From Candidatus Kapaibacterium sp. (lineage in GTDB: Bacteria; Bacteroidota; Ignavibacteria; Palsa-1295), in contig JANWLI010000083.1 in assembly GCA_025450975.1 (NCBI GenBank), positions 1-14,628 of the forward strand: a DNA stretch of 14,628 nt. Direction: 5' to 3'. The notes under the pieces were generated by a model. It was not told the origin of the DNA. It made no database searches and was given only the letters and a program-made list of their open reading frames with translations. Shown piece after piece: positions 6,340-14,628 of this stretch; position 1 is the stretch's first letter, and the number at the start of each line of letters is the position of its first letter. The translations under genes and the position numbers were made by a program.

Positions 6340-7287
6340 TTATCTGCTCGATTGTAACGTAGCGCGGCCTTCCGGCGCGACAGGCAATGCGATCTCGTAC
6401 GTCCCGGCAGGAAGCTTCTTATTAATGATCCACTGATTATAGATCTTCACATCCTTGTAGCTGTATCCCTGCGAGAGCGCCCACTCTGCAACGTCGATCG
6501 GCCCGACAGCCGTTACCGTCTTTGTTTTGAACGGCTGATAATGAGACAGCGAACGGAAGTTGTAGCCATAGCGCAGATCGTTCTCCATCAACTCTTTGAT
6601 CGCTGCGATGCGAAGGACGTACCGCATCGTCTCTTCACTGAGATAGAGATCCCAATAGCGCGATTGCTGCTGGTTCCCCATCGCAAGTGCAAGTCCGCTT
6701 TCGCCCATATTATATGATGCAGCAGCCAGCAGTTCGTCGCCAAACTGGTTCTTTAATTTTTGTATGTACTGCATCGCGGCGCCGGTCGCACGTCGCGGAT
6801 CGAGGCGCTCATCGACAAACTGATCGATCTGCAGCCCATAGCGTTCACCCGTCGGAGGAATGAACTGCCAGAATCCATGTGCTTTCGCCGGCGACTCGAC
6901 ATTGCGCACGCCGCTTTCAGCTACCATCAGGTACTTGAAATCCTTGTGCAGATTATTCGCCTTTAGCGCAGAGTCGATCATCGGCTCCCAGCGGCGCAGG
7001 CGTTTTGTCCACAGCACGAGCTGATCGGCATTGACAAGATTGTAGTAGAACTCACGCTCGAAGCGCTCACGCACTTCCCAGTGATCGAGCGGAACAGCTT
7101 TACCGAAGAGGCTGACATCGGCCGGCAGCTCGACCTGCGTGATATTTCTGATCCAGGGGGGAGTTGTATCGCTATCGTCGGCATGAGCGACACTCACCGA
7201 ACGATTATTCGTTACGAGACAGAGGATAACGACTGCAGTAAGCAAGCCTGTAAACAGGCCTGCTGCGATATATTTAGTTTTTTGCAT
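6340..7287 (-). CDS. lytic murein transglycosylase, MltD-like (SLT domain)
   Basis: 315 residues starting at ATG 7287, one base after the pyrD stop. Residues 7-25 form a signal anchor or signal peptide. The SLT lysozyme-like domain spans about 100-235: catalytic Glu124 in AESG, then AHGFWQFIPPTGERYGL (136-152) and AAASYNMGESGL (188-199), the three family motifs. This enzyme type cuts the MurNAc-GlcNAc bond of peptidoglycan to give 1,6-anhydro ends, in the periplasm. The last 60 residues (YKDVKIYNQW...KLPAGTYEIALP) look like a single degenerate LysM-like or MltD C-terminal segment rather than the intact LysM repeats of E. coli MltD, which is much longer. Last gene of the pyrK-pyrD operon; this tight spacing to pyrimidine genes has no obvious metabolic reason. 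Confidence 0.93.
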   Translation of the reverse strand: MQKTKYIAAGLFTGLLTAVVILCLVTNNRSVSVAHADDSDTTPPWIRNITQVELPADVSLFGKAVPLDHWEVRERFEREFYYNLVNADQLVLWTKRLRRWEPMIDSALKANNLHKDFKYLMVAESGVRNVESPAKAHGFWQFIPPTGERYGLQIDQFVDERLDPRRATGAAMQYIQKLKNQFGDELLAAASYNMGESGLALAMGNQQQSRYWDLYLSEETMRYVLRIAAIKELMENDLRYGYNFRSLSHYQPFKTKTVTAVGPIDVAEWALSQGYSYKDVKIYNQWIINKKLPAGTYEIALPVAPEGRATLQSSR

Positions 7288-7288
7288 A

Positions 7289-8257
7289 TTACCATCCCAG
7301 CGCTTTCATGCGCTCTTCTATGACCAAAGTATTGGTAAGTTGATCTACGGAATGAACCCCTTTTTGCTTCATTAATTCCTGTAAATCATTGATCACCTTC
7401 GTCCCTGCATCGGGATCGACGAAGTTGATCGTCCCCAACTGCACAAGCGATGCACCAACGATAAAGAACTCCATCGCGTCCATGGCGCTCGTTATGCCGC
7501 CAATGCCAATAATAGGGATCTTCGAATTCTTGCGTGCATTGTAGCACTGTGCAACGGCGATCGGCCGGATCGCCGGGCCCGAAAGCCCGCCCGTAACCGT
7601 CGCAAGCCGCGGCTTGTGCGTGAAGACATCGACGGACATGCCGACGACCGTATTGATGAGACTGATGGCATCTGCGCCCGCTGCTTCGCAGGCTTGTGCA
7701 AACGGTGCGACACTCGTTACATTTGGCGTCAGCTTTACAATGAGGAGGCGCTTGGTTAACGGACGCAGTGCAGAAGTGAGTTCATGAACCATGTCAACGT
7801 TCGTCCCAAACGAAAGCCCGCCATCTTTCACGTTCGGACAACTGACATTGATCTCGTAGCCGGCAAGGTTCGGCGTTGCATGCGACTCGATATGCTCAAG
7901 TACATTGCAATACTCTTCCTGACTCGAAGCCGCAATGTTAGCGATGATCTTCGTGTCGAACTCTGCCAGATACGGAAGTTTCTCATCGACAAAGACATGC
8001 ACACCCACATTGGCAAGGCCGATGGAGTTCAGCATGCCCGATGGCGTTTCGACGATACGGCGCGGGTAGTTGCCGGGTCGCGGCTTCCAGCTTACGCTCT
8101 TAGTGACGATACCGCCGAGATTCGAGATATCGGTAAACTTCGCCGCCTCCGACCCATAGCCGAACGTGCCGCTGGCAACAAGAATAGGATTCTTGAACTC
8201 GACGTTGCCGAGATTTACCTTAAGATTCACTTCACCGGTGCCGTTTGATGGTTGCAC
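7289..8257 (-). CDS. pyrD: dihydroorotate dehydrogenase, class 1B catalytic subunit
   Basis: 322 residues from a GTG at 8257, one base after the pyrK stop. A second in-frame GTG at 8230 would give MNLKVNLGN, closer to the usual start of the family, so the true start is uncertain by nine codons. TIM-barrel flavoprotein: ASGTFGYG (28-35), NSIGLAN (77-83), catalytic Cys140 in NVSCPN, the FMN-binding Lys175, and SGPAIRPIA and GIGGI near the end. Cys rather than Ser as base marks class 1, and the neighbouring pyrK marks class 1B, which oxidises dihydroorotate to orotate and passes electrons through PyrK to NAD+. Cytoplasmic, fourth step of pyrimidine synthesis. No other pyr genes are in the window. 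Confidence 0.97.
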   Translation of the reverse strand: MQPSNGTGEVNLKVNLGNVEFKNPILVASGTFGYGSEAAKFTDISNLGGIVTKSVSWKPRPGNYPRRIVETPSGMLNSIGLANVGVHVFVDEKLPYLAEFDTKIIANIAASSQEEYCNVLEHIESHATPNLAGYEINVSCPNVKDGGLSFGTNVDMVHELTSALRPLTKRLLIVKLTPNVTSVAPFAQACEAAGADAISLINTVVGMSVDVFTHKPRLATVTGGLSGPAIRPIAVAQCYNARKNSKIPIIGIGGITSAMDAMEFFIVGASLVQLGTINFVDPDAGTKVINDLQELMKQKGVHSVDQLTNTLVIEERMKALGW

Positions 8258-8258
8258 G

Positions 8259-9065
8259 TTAGATAACGATCTGCTCTTTCAAAAACGATGGGCCTTGTGT
8301 ACACACAAGATAAAACTTCTTTCCGCTCGTTACGTTCTCCGTTACCGAGGTCTCCACCGGACATCCCTGACAAATACCTACGCCGCAAGCCATTTCTGTT
8401 TCGAGGCTGACTTCGCAGGGCACGTTAAATTCATCGGCAAGGGCGATCGCTGCCTGCATCATCTTCGTCGGCCCGCACGCAAAAAGCTTGATACGCGGAT
8501 GGCTGCCCTTTTCAAGTTCGTCACGCAGGAGCGAAATGTTCGTCCCGTGATAGCCCTTCGAGCCGTCATCGGTCGCATATCTCACCTTCGCCAAATACTC
8601 ATCGGCAAACAACGTGTCGTTGCGAGCCCCGTAGTACGTGGAAAACGGCACTTCGTTCTTCAGGAAATGCTTCGTCAGTAATGGCATGGCTGCAACGCCG
8701 ACACCGCCGACGACAAGGACGGCCGTATCGAAATCGTCGCTTTTATAACGCCATGGCGATCCCAGCGGACCAAGCACGTCGAGGTGCTCACCAACTTGTG
8801 TGTTTGCGAGGATGGAAGTACCGAGGCCGTGATCCTGAATAATGATCTCGCACTCTTCGCCTTCGATCCAATAGACACTGAACGGACGACGCAAGAGTGG
8901 AGCGGTAAACCCTACTTTTGGTAAGACGTTGACGAATTGTCCGGGCTCAACAGTCGAGGCGATATGCGGGTGGAGAAAACGAAGCACGACAAGTCCGGGA
9001 GCGATCTGGCGCCGTTCGGTGACCGGAGCAAGGGTGGAGCGGGACGCAAGTCGATGTGTCGTCAT
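8259..9065 (-). CDS. pyrK: dihydroorotate dehydrogenase B electron-transfer subunit
   Basis: 268 residues from the ATG at 9065, whose ATGA overlaps the stop of the TPR gene by 4 bp, implying translational coupling. Order of domains as in the family: FAD-binding barrel with RPFSV (60-64), NAD-binding domain with GGVGVAAMPL (120-129) and CGPTKMM (197-203), and a C-terminal 2Fe-2S cluster site C227-x4-C232-x2-C235-x19-C255. All four cluster cysteines are present. It carries electrons from the FMN of PyrD to NAD+ via the cluster and FAD. The next gene downstream is pyrD, as expected for a class 1B enzyme. Length is normal. Confidence 0.97.
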   Translation of the reverse strand: MTTHRLASRSTLAPVTERRQIAPGLVVLRFLHPHIASTVEPGQFVNVLPKVGFTAPLLRRPFSVYWIEGEECEIIIQDHGLGTSILANTQVGEHLDVLGPLGSPWRYKSDDFDTAVLVVGGVGVAAMPLLTKHFLKNEVPFSTYYGARNDTLFADEYLAKVRYATDDGSKGYHGTNISLLRDELEKGSHPRIKLFACGPTKMMQAAIALADEFNVPCEVSLETEMACGVGICQGCPVETSVTENVTSGKKFYLVCTQGPSFLKEQIVI

Positions 9066-11335
9066 TCTTTTTCTTTGGGTGTCTTAGTCTCTTGTTGCTG
9101 CGGAGGAGGAATCGGCAGTTTGTCGACCGATTGCTCCTGAATTCCCTGATCGTCCGTATTCTCTTTGGCTGGCTTTGCTTTTGTCTCCGGCTTTACCGCA
9201 CCTGGTTGCGTCGCACTTAGGGCAAGACGCGGCTTCAATAACTCCGCATAGGTAGAATACGGGTAACTGCCAAGTACGCGCCGATAATAGACAACGGCGC
9301 TGTCAAAACGATTCGCATCTTCGAATGCAAGCCCGATCGCATAGAGCGCCCGCGGCGCGACATCTTCGTGGCTGTAGTTGATCGCTACATTGAGCATCCG
9401 GTCTTTCGCAGCGAGTCCCGTTTTACGGAAGTTATCATAGGCGGCAGCGTACGCTGATTCTCCAGGAGATGTGGTACCCCGTTTTCCTCCGTATAATCTC
9501 ACTGCCTGTCCGGCAAATACCGTTTCTCCGTACCTGGTCGTCAGAAGATTGATGAGCGAGTCACGGTCCTCATAATTCTTGAGCAGATCTTCCAGCTGGA
9601 TCCAGGCAAAGTATACTTGTGCCTGAAAGTTCACTTTCGGCGTATCGATTCGCGTATACGTCCTGCCGACAGCGATCATATACTCATCGCGTGCAAGGTG
9701 CGGTGCTTCGAAGGTCTCGTAGGCTCGTCCCAATTCGTAGCGGGCTTTAGCGCCGGCAAAACGCAGGCTATCGACGAAGCTGACCGTATCGCCAAGCCGT
9801 AGCGTGGAGAGCGGATTTCCCTCCTGCTCTTTACGCTTGCGAATTTCAACCATCGCTTCTTTGACCAACTCTTCTTCTTCCGGCGTAAATGTCGGCGGCG
9901 TATCCGGCCGGTACCGCGGCCCGAGAATAATACGTTGCGCCTCCAGCTTGATCTCTTTCTCGTTCATCTGCTGAAAGGATTGGCCGGATTGCTTGCTGCG
10001 CTCAAGCAACCGCTCGACCTGATGCACACGATCAACGATGATCTTATTGTCGGCAAACCTCACAAGCGCTCGCATGCGCTCGTTCACGAGGTCGTTCATT
10101 TCCTGCGTCGAAAAATCTTTCGTCCCGATAATGAGATTTGCAACCTGCGCCGCCGAATCGTACTCGCCCATCTCACGATAGAGCTCTGCCTGACGGAATC
10201 GCGACCGCGCCATGATGGCCTGGCTTATATTCCGATACGTCGTATCGAGCCCGTAATAGGCTGCTTTCACCTTAGGATAATGATTACGCTTGAACGGCAG
10301 CTCGCGCACGCGATCGCCGACAGCAGCCCGCGCTTCGTCCTCTACCGTAACGGCCTGATCCAGATGTGCCGGCGGATGCGTATTGCCAAATCGCGTTTTC
10401 GACAGGACGTCCTCAAGTTGTTTCTTCGATTCTTCAAACTTTAACGATCTCCGCAGCGCCTGCGCCCTGCCGATCATTGCTTCGCCAAGCAGAAATCCTT
10501 CCGTCGATTGAGAGATCGCTTTTGCAAACGCTGCTTCTGCTTCTGGCCATTTGCCATCGAGATAGAGGAGTGCACCACGCTCGAAGGCAAGCTGGGCGGC
10601 TTCTCTGTCCGAAGAATGATCTTCCGCTTTCTGCAATGCGTTGACTGCAAGAAACAAGCTATCAGGATATTTCGCTACAAGCAGCTCTGCATACAGACGA
10701 TTGACCTCAGCGATCGTCTGATCTTTCACGCCGGCCGTACTGACGGCACGTTTGACGACGATCTCTGCCGTATCGAGCTGAAGAGACGCGACAAGCGTCC
10801 GCGCAAGAAGGATCGCGACTTCCGGGCCATATTCTGTCTCCGGAAATTTGTAGAGCAGTTCATTGAACTTGCGCTTGGCGCCACTAAAATCGTTCTTATA
10901 GAACTGGGCCTTGCCGATCAGATACAGTGCATCCTCGACCCAGGCATTCGGATTCTTATCTGCAAGCACCTTCGAGCCGAGGATGATCGTCGAATCGAGA
11001 TGCTTCGCATTGCCCCCTCGGTTAACGACCTGGGCATTCGTTGCAAGGATCTTGGGAACAGGTGCATAGCCGTTACGCCGGATATACACACGCCTGGTTT
11101 CGTACTCTTCGTCGAGCCAGCGATGGGTGGTTACTGTGGCGATCGCAGCATCCGCGACGACGGGTTCGTCGAGCTTTTCTTCGTACGCTTCAAGGTGGCG
11201 CCGGGCATCATAGATGACGTTAAAGTACGTCGTAAAACTGCGATAGGGTTTACAGCCGGCAATAATGCTTATGAGGACAAGGAAGAGCAACCACGGGTGG
11301 TGCCCAATATATGAAAGTATTCGTTTGTGGTGCAT
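9062..11335 (-). CDS. large TPR outer-membrane lipoprotein, PorW/SprE-like
   Basis: 757 residues from the ATG at 11335; a TTG at 11380 would put 15 residues before the signal and is rejected. A lipoprotein signal (LLFLVLISIIAGC, Cys28) is followed by YRSFTTYFNVIYDARRHLEAYEEKLDE, a motif common at the N-terminus of Bacteroidota TPR lipoproteins. Tetratricopeptide-type helix pairs occur at about 134-185, 245-315, 370-400 and 530-585, and clearest near the end (APRALYAIGLAFEDANRFDSAVVYYRRVLGSYPYSTYAE, 660-698). The tail after 710 is Lys/Pro/Gln-rich and probably disordered. The architecture and its place directly after a C25 peptidase with a T9SS-type domain suggest a PorW/SprE-like T9SS accessory protein, but sequence alone cannot separate this from other TPR lipoproteins. 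It is followed with a 4-bp overlap by pyrK. Confidence 0.75.
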   Translation of the reverse strand: MHHKRILSYIGHHPWLLFLVLISIIAGCKPYRSFTTYFNVIYDARRHLEAYEEKLDEPVVADAAIATVTTHRWLDEEYETRRVYIRRNGYAPVPKILATNAQVVNRGGNAKHLDSTIILGSKVLADKNPNAWVEDALYLIGKAQFYKNDFSGAKRKFNELLYKFPETEYGPEVAILLARTLVASLQLDTAEIVVKRAVSTAGVKDQTIAEVNRLYAELLVAKYPDSLFLAVNALQKAEDHSSDREAAQLAFERGALLYLDGKWPEAEAAFAKAISQSTEGFLLGEAMIGRAQALRRSLKFEESKKQLEDVLSKTRFGNTHPPAHLDQAVTVEDEARAAVGDRVRELPFKRNHYPKVKAAYYGLDTTYRNISQAIMARSRFRQAELYREMGEYDSAAQVANLIIGTKDFSTQEMNDLVNERMRALVRFADNKIIVDRVHQVERLLERSKQSGQSFQQMNEKEIKLEAQRIILGPRYRPDTPPTFTPEEEELVKEAMVEIRKRKEQEGNPLSTLRLGDTVSFVDSLRFAGAKARYELGRAYETFEAPHLARDEYMIAVGRTYTRIDTPKVNFQAQVYFAWIQLEDLLKNYEDRDSLINLLTTRYGETVFAGQAVRLYGGKRGTTSPGESAYAAAYDNFRKTGLAAKDRMLNVAINYSHEDVAPRALYAIGLAFEDANRFDSAVVYYRRVLGSYPYSTYAELLKPRLALSATQPGAVKPETKAKPAKENTDDQGIQEQSVDKLPIPPPQQQETKTPKEKE

Positions 11336-11411
11336 TCTCCGAACTGCGTTGAAAACGACAAGATGCAAGGCTTCGTTCAAAATCTACGGATTTTCGCGGT
11401 TTTTGATTCGC

Positions 11412-14400
11412 TTAGCGCGAACGAACAGCCTTCTCAAAGACGGCATTACTGGCATCTGACCCATCCTCGTTCTTCCCGGAAAGCACGACCTTATAGAGGT
11501 ACGTACCATTGGCAACATCGCTGCCGCTGTCGTTGAGGCCGTCCCATTCGACGCTATTGACTCCTGCCTTTGTCTTGTCGGCAGCCAGCGTTAGCGTGCG
11601 GATCCGACGGCCGGCAGTCGTATATACATAGACGTTCACGTCGGAGGTAACCGCCGAGTGAAGCACAAAGGTAAATGCCGTCACGTCCGTAAACGGATTC
11701 GGGTAATTCATCACATGTTCGATCGCCTGCTTGTCGCTGATCACAAACTCATACTCAAGTGTATCGGACGGATTCCCCGATCCATCGAAGGCAAAGGCAG
11801 TAAGGCCATACCGTCCCGCAGCAAACGGGACCTTTGGAGAAACCAGTAGCTCAGCCTGTAACGAGCCGCTGGGGAGAACAGTAAACTGTATGTTGTAATC
11901 CGGATGCGGCTTCGTAGCATCGAGTGTGATCAGATCGATAAGGCCATCGAACGAGCGGAGGAAGCCGCCGATCGACAGACTATCTTTGACCCGAACCGGA
12001 CTTTCATCGAAAAGCCGCATGGCGATCAGCACTTTCGGAGAAACATAATCGCCGTTCTGAATATGATGCTCATCAAAGAGCACGTCAAGCACTGGCTTCG
12101 AGCTGTCCCGGCGCACATCGAAGAATGTGCTGCTGGCATTATTAAAAAGCAACTGCTCATTTACTTTCCCGCCCGGATTAATGACGGCAGTGAGCCGCAC
12201 ACGCCCCTCATTGCCAAACGTTTGCACCGTATCTTCAAACGATTGCGCCGAACGTCCAATAAACTGTGCGATGCTCTCCGAGGAAAGTGTATCGCTGGCA
12301 GTTTGATGTGTCCGTATGAGCACGTGCGGTACATTAGTACCATCGATGCAAAGAAGATTTCTGACCGTATAGCGACTGCTAACAGGATTGCCCTCCTCGA
12401 CTTCCGTCGGCTCGACAAAGATCGCATTTTCTTCGACGACAAACTCCGGCGCCGGCGCATACTCATACTCGATCGCATACAGACGCGGACTGACAACATC
12501 ATTCGTGCGATTCAGCCGTGCCTCGATCGTAATGCGCGGATACTGGCGCGCGTCGATATCGGAAAGATCTGCCATGGTGACGTACCTGGCAGGAATACTC
12601 TTGAGTACTACCAGTTGTCCACCGTCGCGTGGCAGTCCGAGCACGTTCAGTATCAGCGACGACGAATCATCCGAAAGCTCGGTCGCCTTCCAGGTGAGTT
12701 TCCCATAGCTATTGGCTACAAACGTAAATGGCATGCGTGCAGAGCCGCTGGTACCGGCGACTACCAGCGTATCAAAGACCTGCGCTCCTGCCCTACCAGA
12801 CATACCAAATCGTTCTTTCGCCGTGCCCGGAGCTGCACCTTTCGTACCGATCATTGCAAACGATCCGAAGTACTCCAGACTATCGAAGCCATTACGCGAT
12901 CCCAGGCTCTTCAATGCGTCGGTTACTGTTTGTGTACGCGTAAAAAATTCTATGTATGGCTGGAGATTTCCAAGCACGATAACCTTACGCCCTTCCGGCA
13001 GGAGGGCGATGACTGAGTCGAATGATTTCGTCAGCTGTGCTCCCGCCACCGCATCATGGGCTGAATCGAAAGTCATCGTATTAATGAACTCATAGACGAC
13101 GTCGCCGAGGTTTGCGCTATCGGGTGTCAGCGGAGCTACCAATATTCCGTTCTTGGTAAATATTCGTAACGGACGTCGATCGGCAAGGATCTGCGAGATC
13201 GCATTGCCGTTCGCATTCGTATCCTTATGCGCCGAAGACACCACATTCCAGATGATCGTATCGTTGCGCGGGATGACAAGTGCATCGTCCCCTTCACGCG
13301 TAAGGCCTGAAACGATCGTCCGCTCAAGCTGATCGCCTGTCGTATACGAAAACATCGGCAGTCCTGTCGAGCTAATATTCGCGCTCGCCTCCGACCACGG
13401 CGTCGGCTGATTAGCGCCAATCGTCATCCGCGACCGCCACCAGATCATACCTGATGCTGGAGACGGAAGCGACGAGCGATGAACTGATCGTTCGAAGAAA
13501 GAACCCGTTGCAGCAAACGATCCCAGCGATACCGGGTTCGGAAAATCACTCGACTCATCGACCTGGATCTCCACAGTCGAACTACCTGCGATCGCACTCG
13601 GACTCGGCAGCAGGAGCACAAAGCGCACACTATCGCCCGATGCATCGCAAAAATTCTTCGCTCCTTCGGGTGGGAAGAATGGCGTCGCCGAAAATCCGCT
13701 TACCTGGAAGGTCAACGTCACTTCGTTATCGCGCTCTTCGGTCTCCGCATAGAGTTCGTCGTTATCGATCTTTATCCGAAGCTGGTTCGTACCGATTGCA
13801 AACGTGTCGAGCGGAATTCGCACGGTGATCGTCTCGCTCGAATCAAGACGCGCAAGCGTATCGAGCATGACGATCTCTTTTTTCGGCTGCACGTTGACGA
13901 TCGACACATGCACTTCATTCTCAGCAACTCTGCCAAAGTTGTGGACCTTGGCCTGAACAGTAACAAATGAATCTGTTACCGAAAAAACCGTCTTTGCATC
14001 ACCACGCAAGTCTCGAAGGGTGACTTCGTTGGCAGCAATATTAAATTCCGGTTGTGGCCGCAGAACAAATCCCATTGCAGCATCGCCAAGCACGGAGTAC
14101 TGATGGAGCGAGTTATACCAGCTGTCGGATAATGCGCCACCGACACCGTCGATCACCGAAGCCTTAAACTTGGCCAGCGTGAATACTGCCGCCATATTCG
14201 AAAGATGTGGGCCCGAAGCTGGCTGACGCACTGCAACGGTATCTTCGCGCAGGATCTTAAAAATGTGGCCGGTCAGGTTGCGATCGTAAAGCACTTCGCC
14301 AAACCCCGTCGTCCCAAAGGCCATGACCACACCTCCATCCGGCTGTCGCAGGAAGGCCTCGTTAAGCGTGATCTGATTTGACTCCGCGTACGCACCTGTT

Positions 14401-14628
14401 CGGCAGGAGAGCGTGATGAAGACCGGATACAGACCTTTGTTTCTATAGAGTCCCGGATCGCCATAAAACAGATCGGTAATGAACGTCGCACCGTGACCGA
14501 AGAAATACACCAGCGACTTCCCTTCGCGGAATTCACTTTGGAGTTCGCCGACATGCGATTTGTCGATACCGACACCTTCGGTAAAGTCCGTACGCGAGAT
14601 GACCGTCGTGTTAATCCCCAGCGGTGAA
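11412..14628 (-). CDS. C25 (gingipain-type) cysteine peptidase with CARDB-like, ILEI-like and T9SS-type C-terminal domains (5' part outside window)
   Basis: 1071 codons are visible with no start, so the gene begins beyond the right edge. Catalytic His45 (FFGHG) and Cys75 (TLSCRTG) are both present, and QYSVLGDAAMGF (177-188) is the family motif closing the C25 domain. Next come a CARDB-like domain (about 207-310), a sandwich region, an ILEI/PANDER-like domain (about 484-610; key pieces ILVAPL, SFDSVIALLPEGRKVIV, LKSLGSRN, GSFAMIGTKGA), a second CARDB-like domain (about 730-840) and a C-terminal FlgD-like/type A domain (974-1071; NYPNPF, VEWDGLNDSGSDVANGTYLYKV, FEKAVRSR). This build resembles sortase-like PorU relatives (called PorU2 in some annotations), which process T9SS cargo at the outer membrane, rather than a simple protease. 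PorU itself has a similar FlgD-like end, so both remain possible. First visible gene of the operon; 76 nt before the TPR gene. Confidence 0.85.
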   Translation of the reverse strand, partial: SPLGINTTVISRTDFTEGVGIDKSHVGELQSEFREGKSLVYFFGHGATFITDLFYGDPGLYRNKGLYPVFITLSCRTGAYAESNQITLNEAFLRQPDGGVVMAFGTTGFGEVLYDRNLTGHIFKILREDTVAVRQPASGPHLSNMAAVFTLAKFKASVIDGVGGALSDSWYNSLHQYSVLGDAAMGFVLRPQPEFNIAANEVTLRDLRGDAKTVFSVTDSFVTVQAKVHNFGRVAENEVHVSIVNVQPKKEIVMLDTLARLDSSETITVRIPLDTFAIGTNQLRIKIDNDELYAETEERDNEVTLTFQVSGFSATPFFPPEGAKNFCDASGDSVRFVLLLPSPSAIAGSSTVEIQVDESSDFPNPVSLGSFAATGSFFERSVHRSSLPSPASGMIWWRSRMTIGANQPTPWSEASANISSTGLPMFSYTTGDQLERTIVSGLTREGDDALVIPRNDTIIWNVVSSAHKDTNANGNAISQILADRRPLRIFTKNGILVAPLTPDSANLGDVVYEFINTMTFDSAHDAVAGAQLTKSFDSVIALLPEGRKVIVLGNLQPYIEFFTRTQTVTDALKSLGSRNGFDSLEYFGSFAMIGTKGAAPGTAKERFGMSGRAGAQVFDTLVVAGTSGSARMPFTFVANSYGKLTWKATELSDDSSSLILNVLGLPRDGGQLVVLKSIPARYVTMADLSDIDARQYPRITIEARLNRTNDVVSPRLYAIEYEYAPAPEFVVEENAIFVEPTEVEEGNPVSSRYTVRNLLCIDGTNVPHVLIRTHQTASDTLSSESIAQFIGRSAQSFEDTVQTFGNEGRVRLTAVINPGGKVNEQLLFNNASSTFFDVRRDSSKPVLDVLFDEHHIQNGDYVSPKVLIAMRLFDESPVRVKDSLSIGGFLRSFDGLIDLITLDATKPHPDYNIQFTVLPSGSLQAELLVSPKVPFAAGRYGLTAFAFDGSGNPSDTLEYEFVISDKQAIEHVMNYPNPFTDVTAFTFVLHSAVTSDVNVYVYTTAGRRIRTLTLAADKTKAGVNSVEWDGLNDSGSDVANGTYLYKVVLSGKNEDGSDASNAVFEKAVRSR

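Noticed and set aside
10508..11314. 268-codon plus-strand ORF opposite the TPR lipoprotein
   Set aside because: Shadow of the lipoprotein gene; low-complexity basic and Cys-rich translation.
11336..11380. Longer start (TTG at 11380) for the TPR lipoprotein
   Set aside because: It would place 15 residues before a normal lipoprotein signal that begins exactly at the ATG at 11335.
11904..13016. 370-codon plus-strand ORF opposite the C25 gene
   Set aside because: Its translation is rich in Arg, His, Ile and Cys with no domain, and it lies wholly inside a gene with clear motifs on the other strand. It is a codon-bias shadow.

Overview
The window looks like a fragment of a Bacteroidota-superphylum genome, most likely on the Chlorobiota/Ignavibacteria/Kapabacteria side. 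Three things point there. Two proteins end in type IX secretion (T9SS) C-terminal signals, one of them a gingipain-type C25 peptidase. Shine-Dalgarno sequences are almost absent. The GC content is moderate. This placement is inference; there is no rRNA or other taxonomic marker in the window.

Layout. Nearly everything is on the minus strand. (A) 1-2741 is an electron-transfer operon, read right to left: a possible sigma-54 promoter (2726-2741), a periplasmic cupredoxin-like/carboxypeptidase-regulatory-like protein (1922-2680), a predicted outer-membrane beta-barrel with an N-terminal heme c motif (601-1917), and a membrane-anchored c-type cytochrome with at least two hemes that runs off the left edge (1-599). 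(B) 2681-3056 has no gene. It holds the sigma-54-like promoter, a palindrome, a compact repeat with 15-bp terminal inverted repeats (2857-2987) and the terminator of the next gene. (C) 3057-4682 is a C-terminal processing protease (Ctp/Prc, family S41). (D) 4786-5265 is a small secreted ankyrin-repeat protein, divergent from (E) 5358-6200, a small T9SS cargo protein and the only plus-strand gene. Their predicted promoters overlap almost completely at the -10 boxes. Two hairpins with T-runs follow E. (F) 6340-14628 is one tightly packed minus-strand operon, in transcription order: a C25 peptidase with CARDB-like, ILEI/PANDER-like and FlgD-like C-terminal domains (5' end outside the window), a large TPR lipoprotein resembling PorW/SprE, pyrK, pyrD and a MltD-like lytic transglycosylase. 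Junctions are a 4-bp overlap or 1-nt gaps, except 76 nt between the first two genes.

How the genes fit together. Block A suggests an envelope electron-transfer route or porin-cytochrome module whose partner genes lie to the left. Block F places two probable T9SS-associated envelope proteins in the same transcript as the NAD-linked class 1B dihydroorotate dehydrogenase (PyrD plus PyrK) and a peptidoglycan-cleaving enzyme. The most unusual items are the C25 protein with an ILEI-like insert, the T9SS/pyrimidine/murein operon, the sigma-54-like promoter on the cytochrome operon, and the superimposed divergent promoters that leave the ankyrin mRNA almost leaderless. No tRNA, rRNA, CRISPR, insertion sequence or phage gene was seen.
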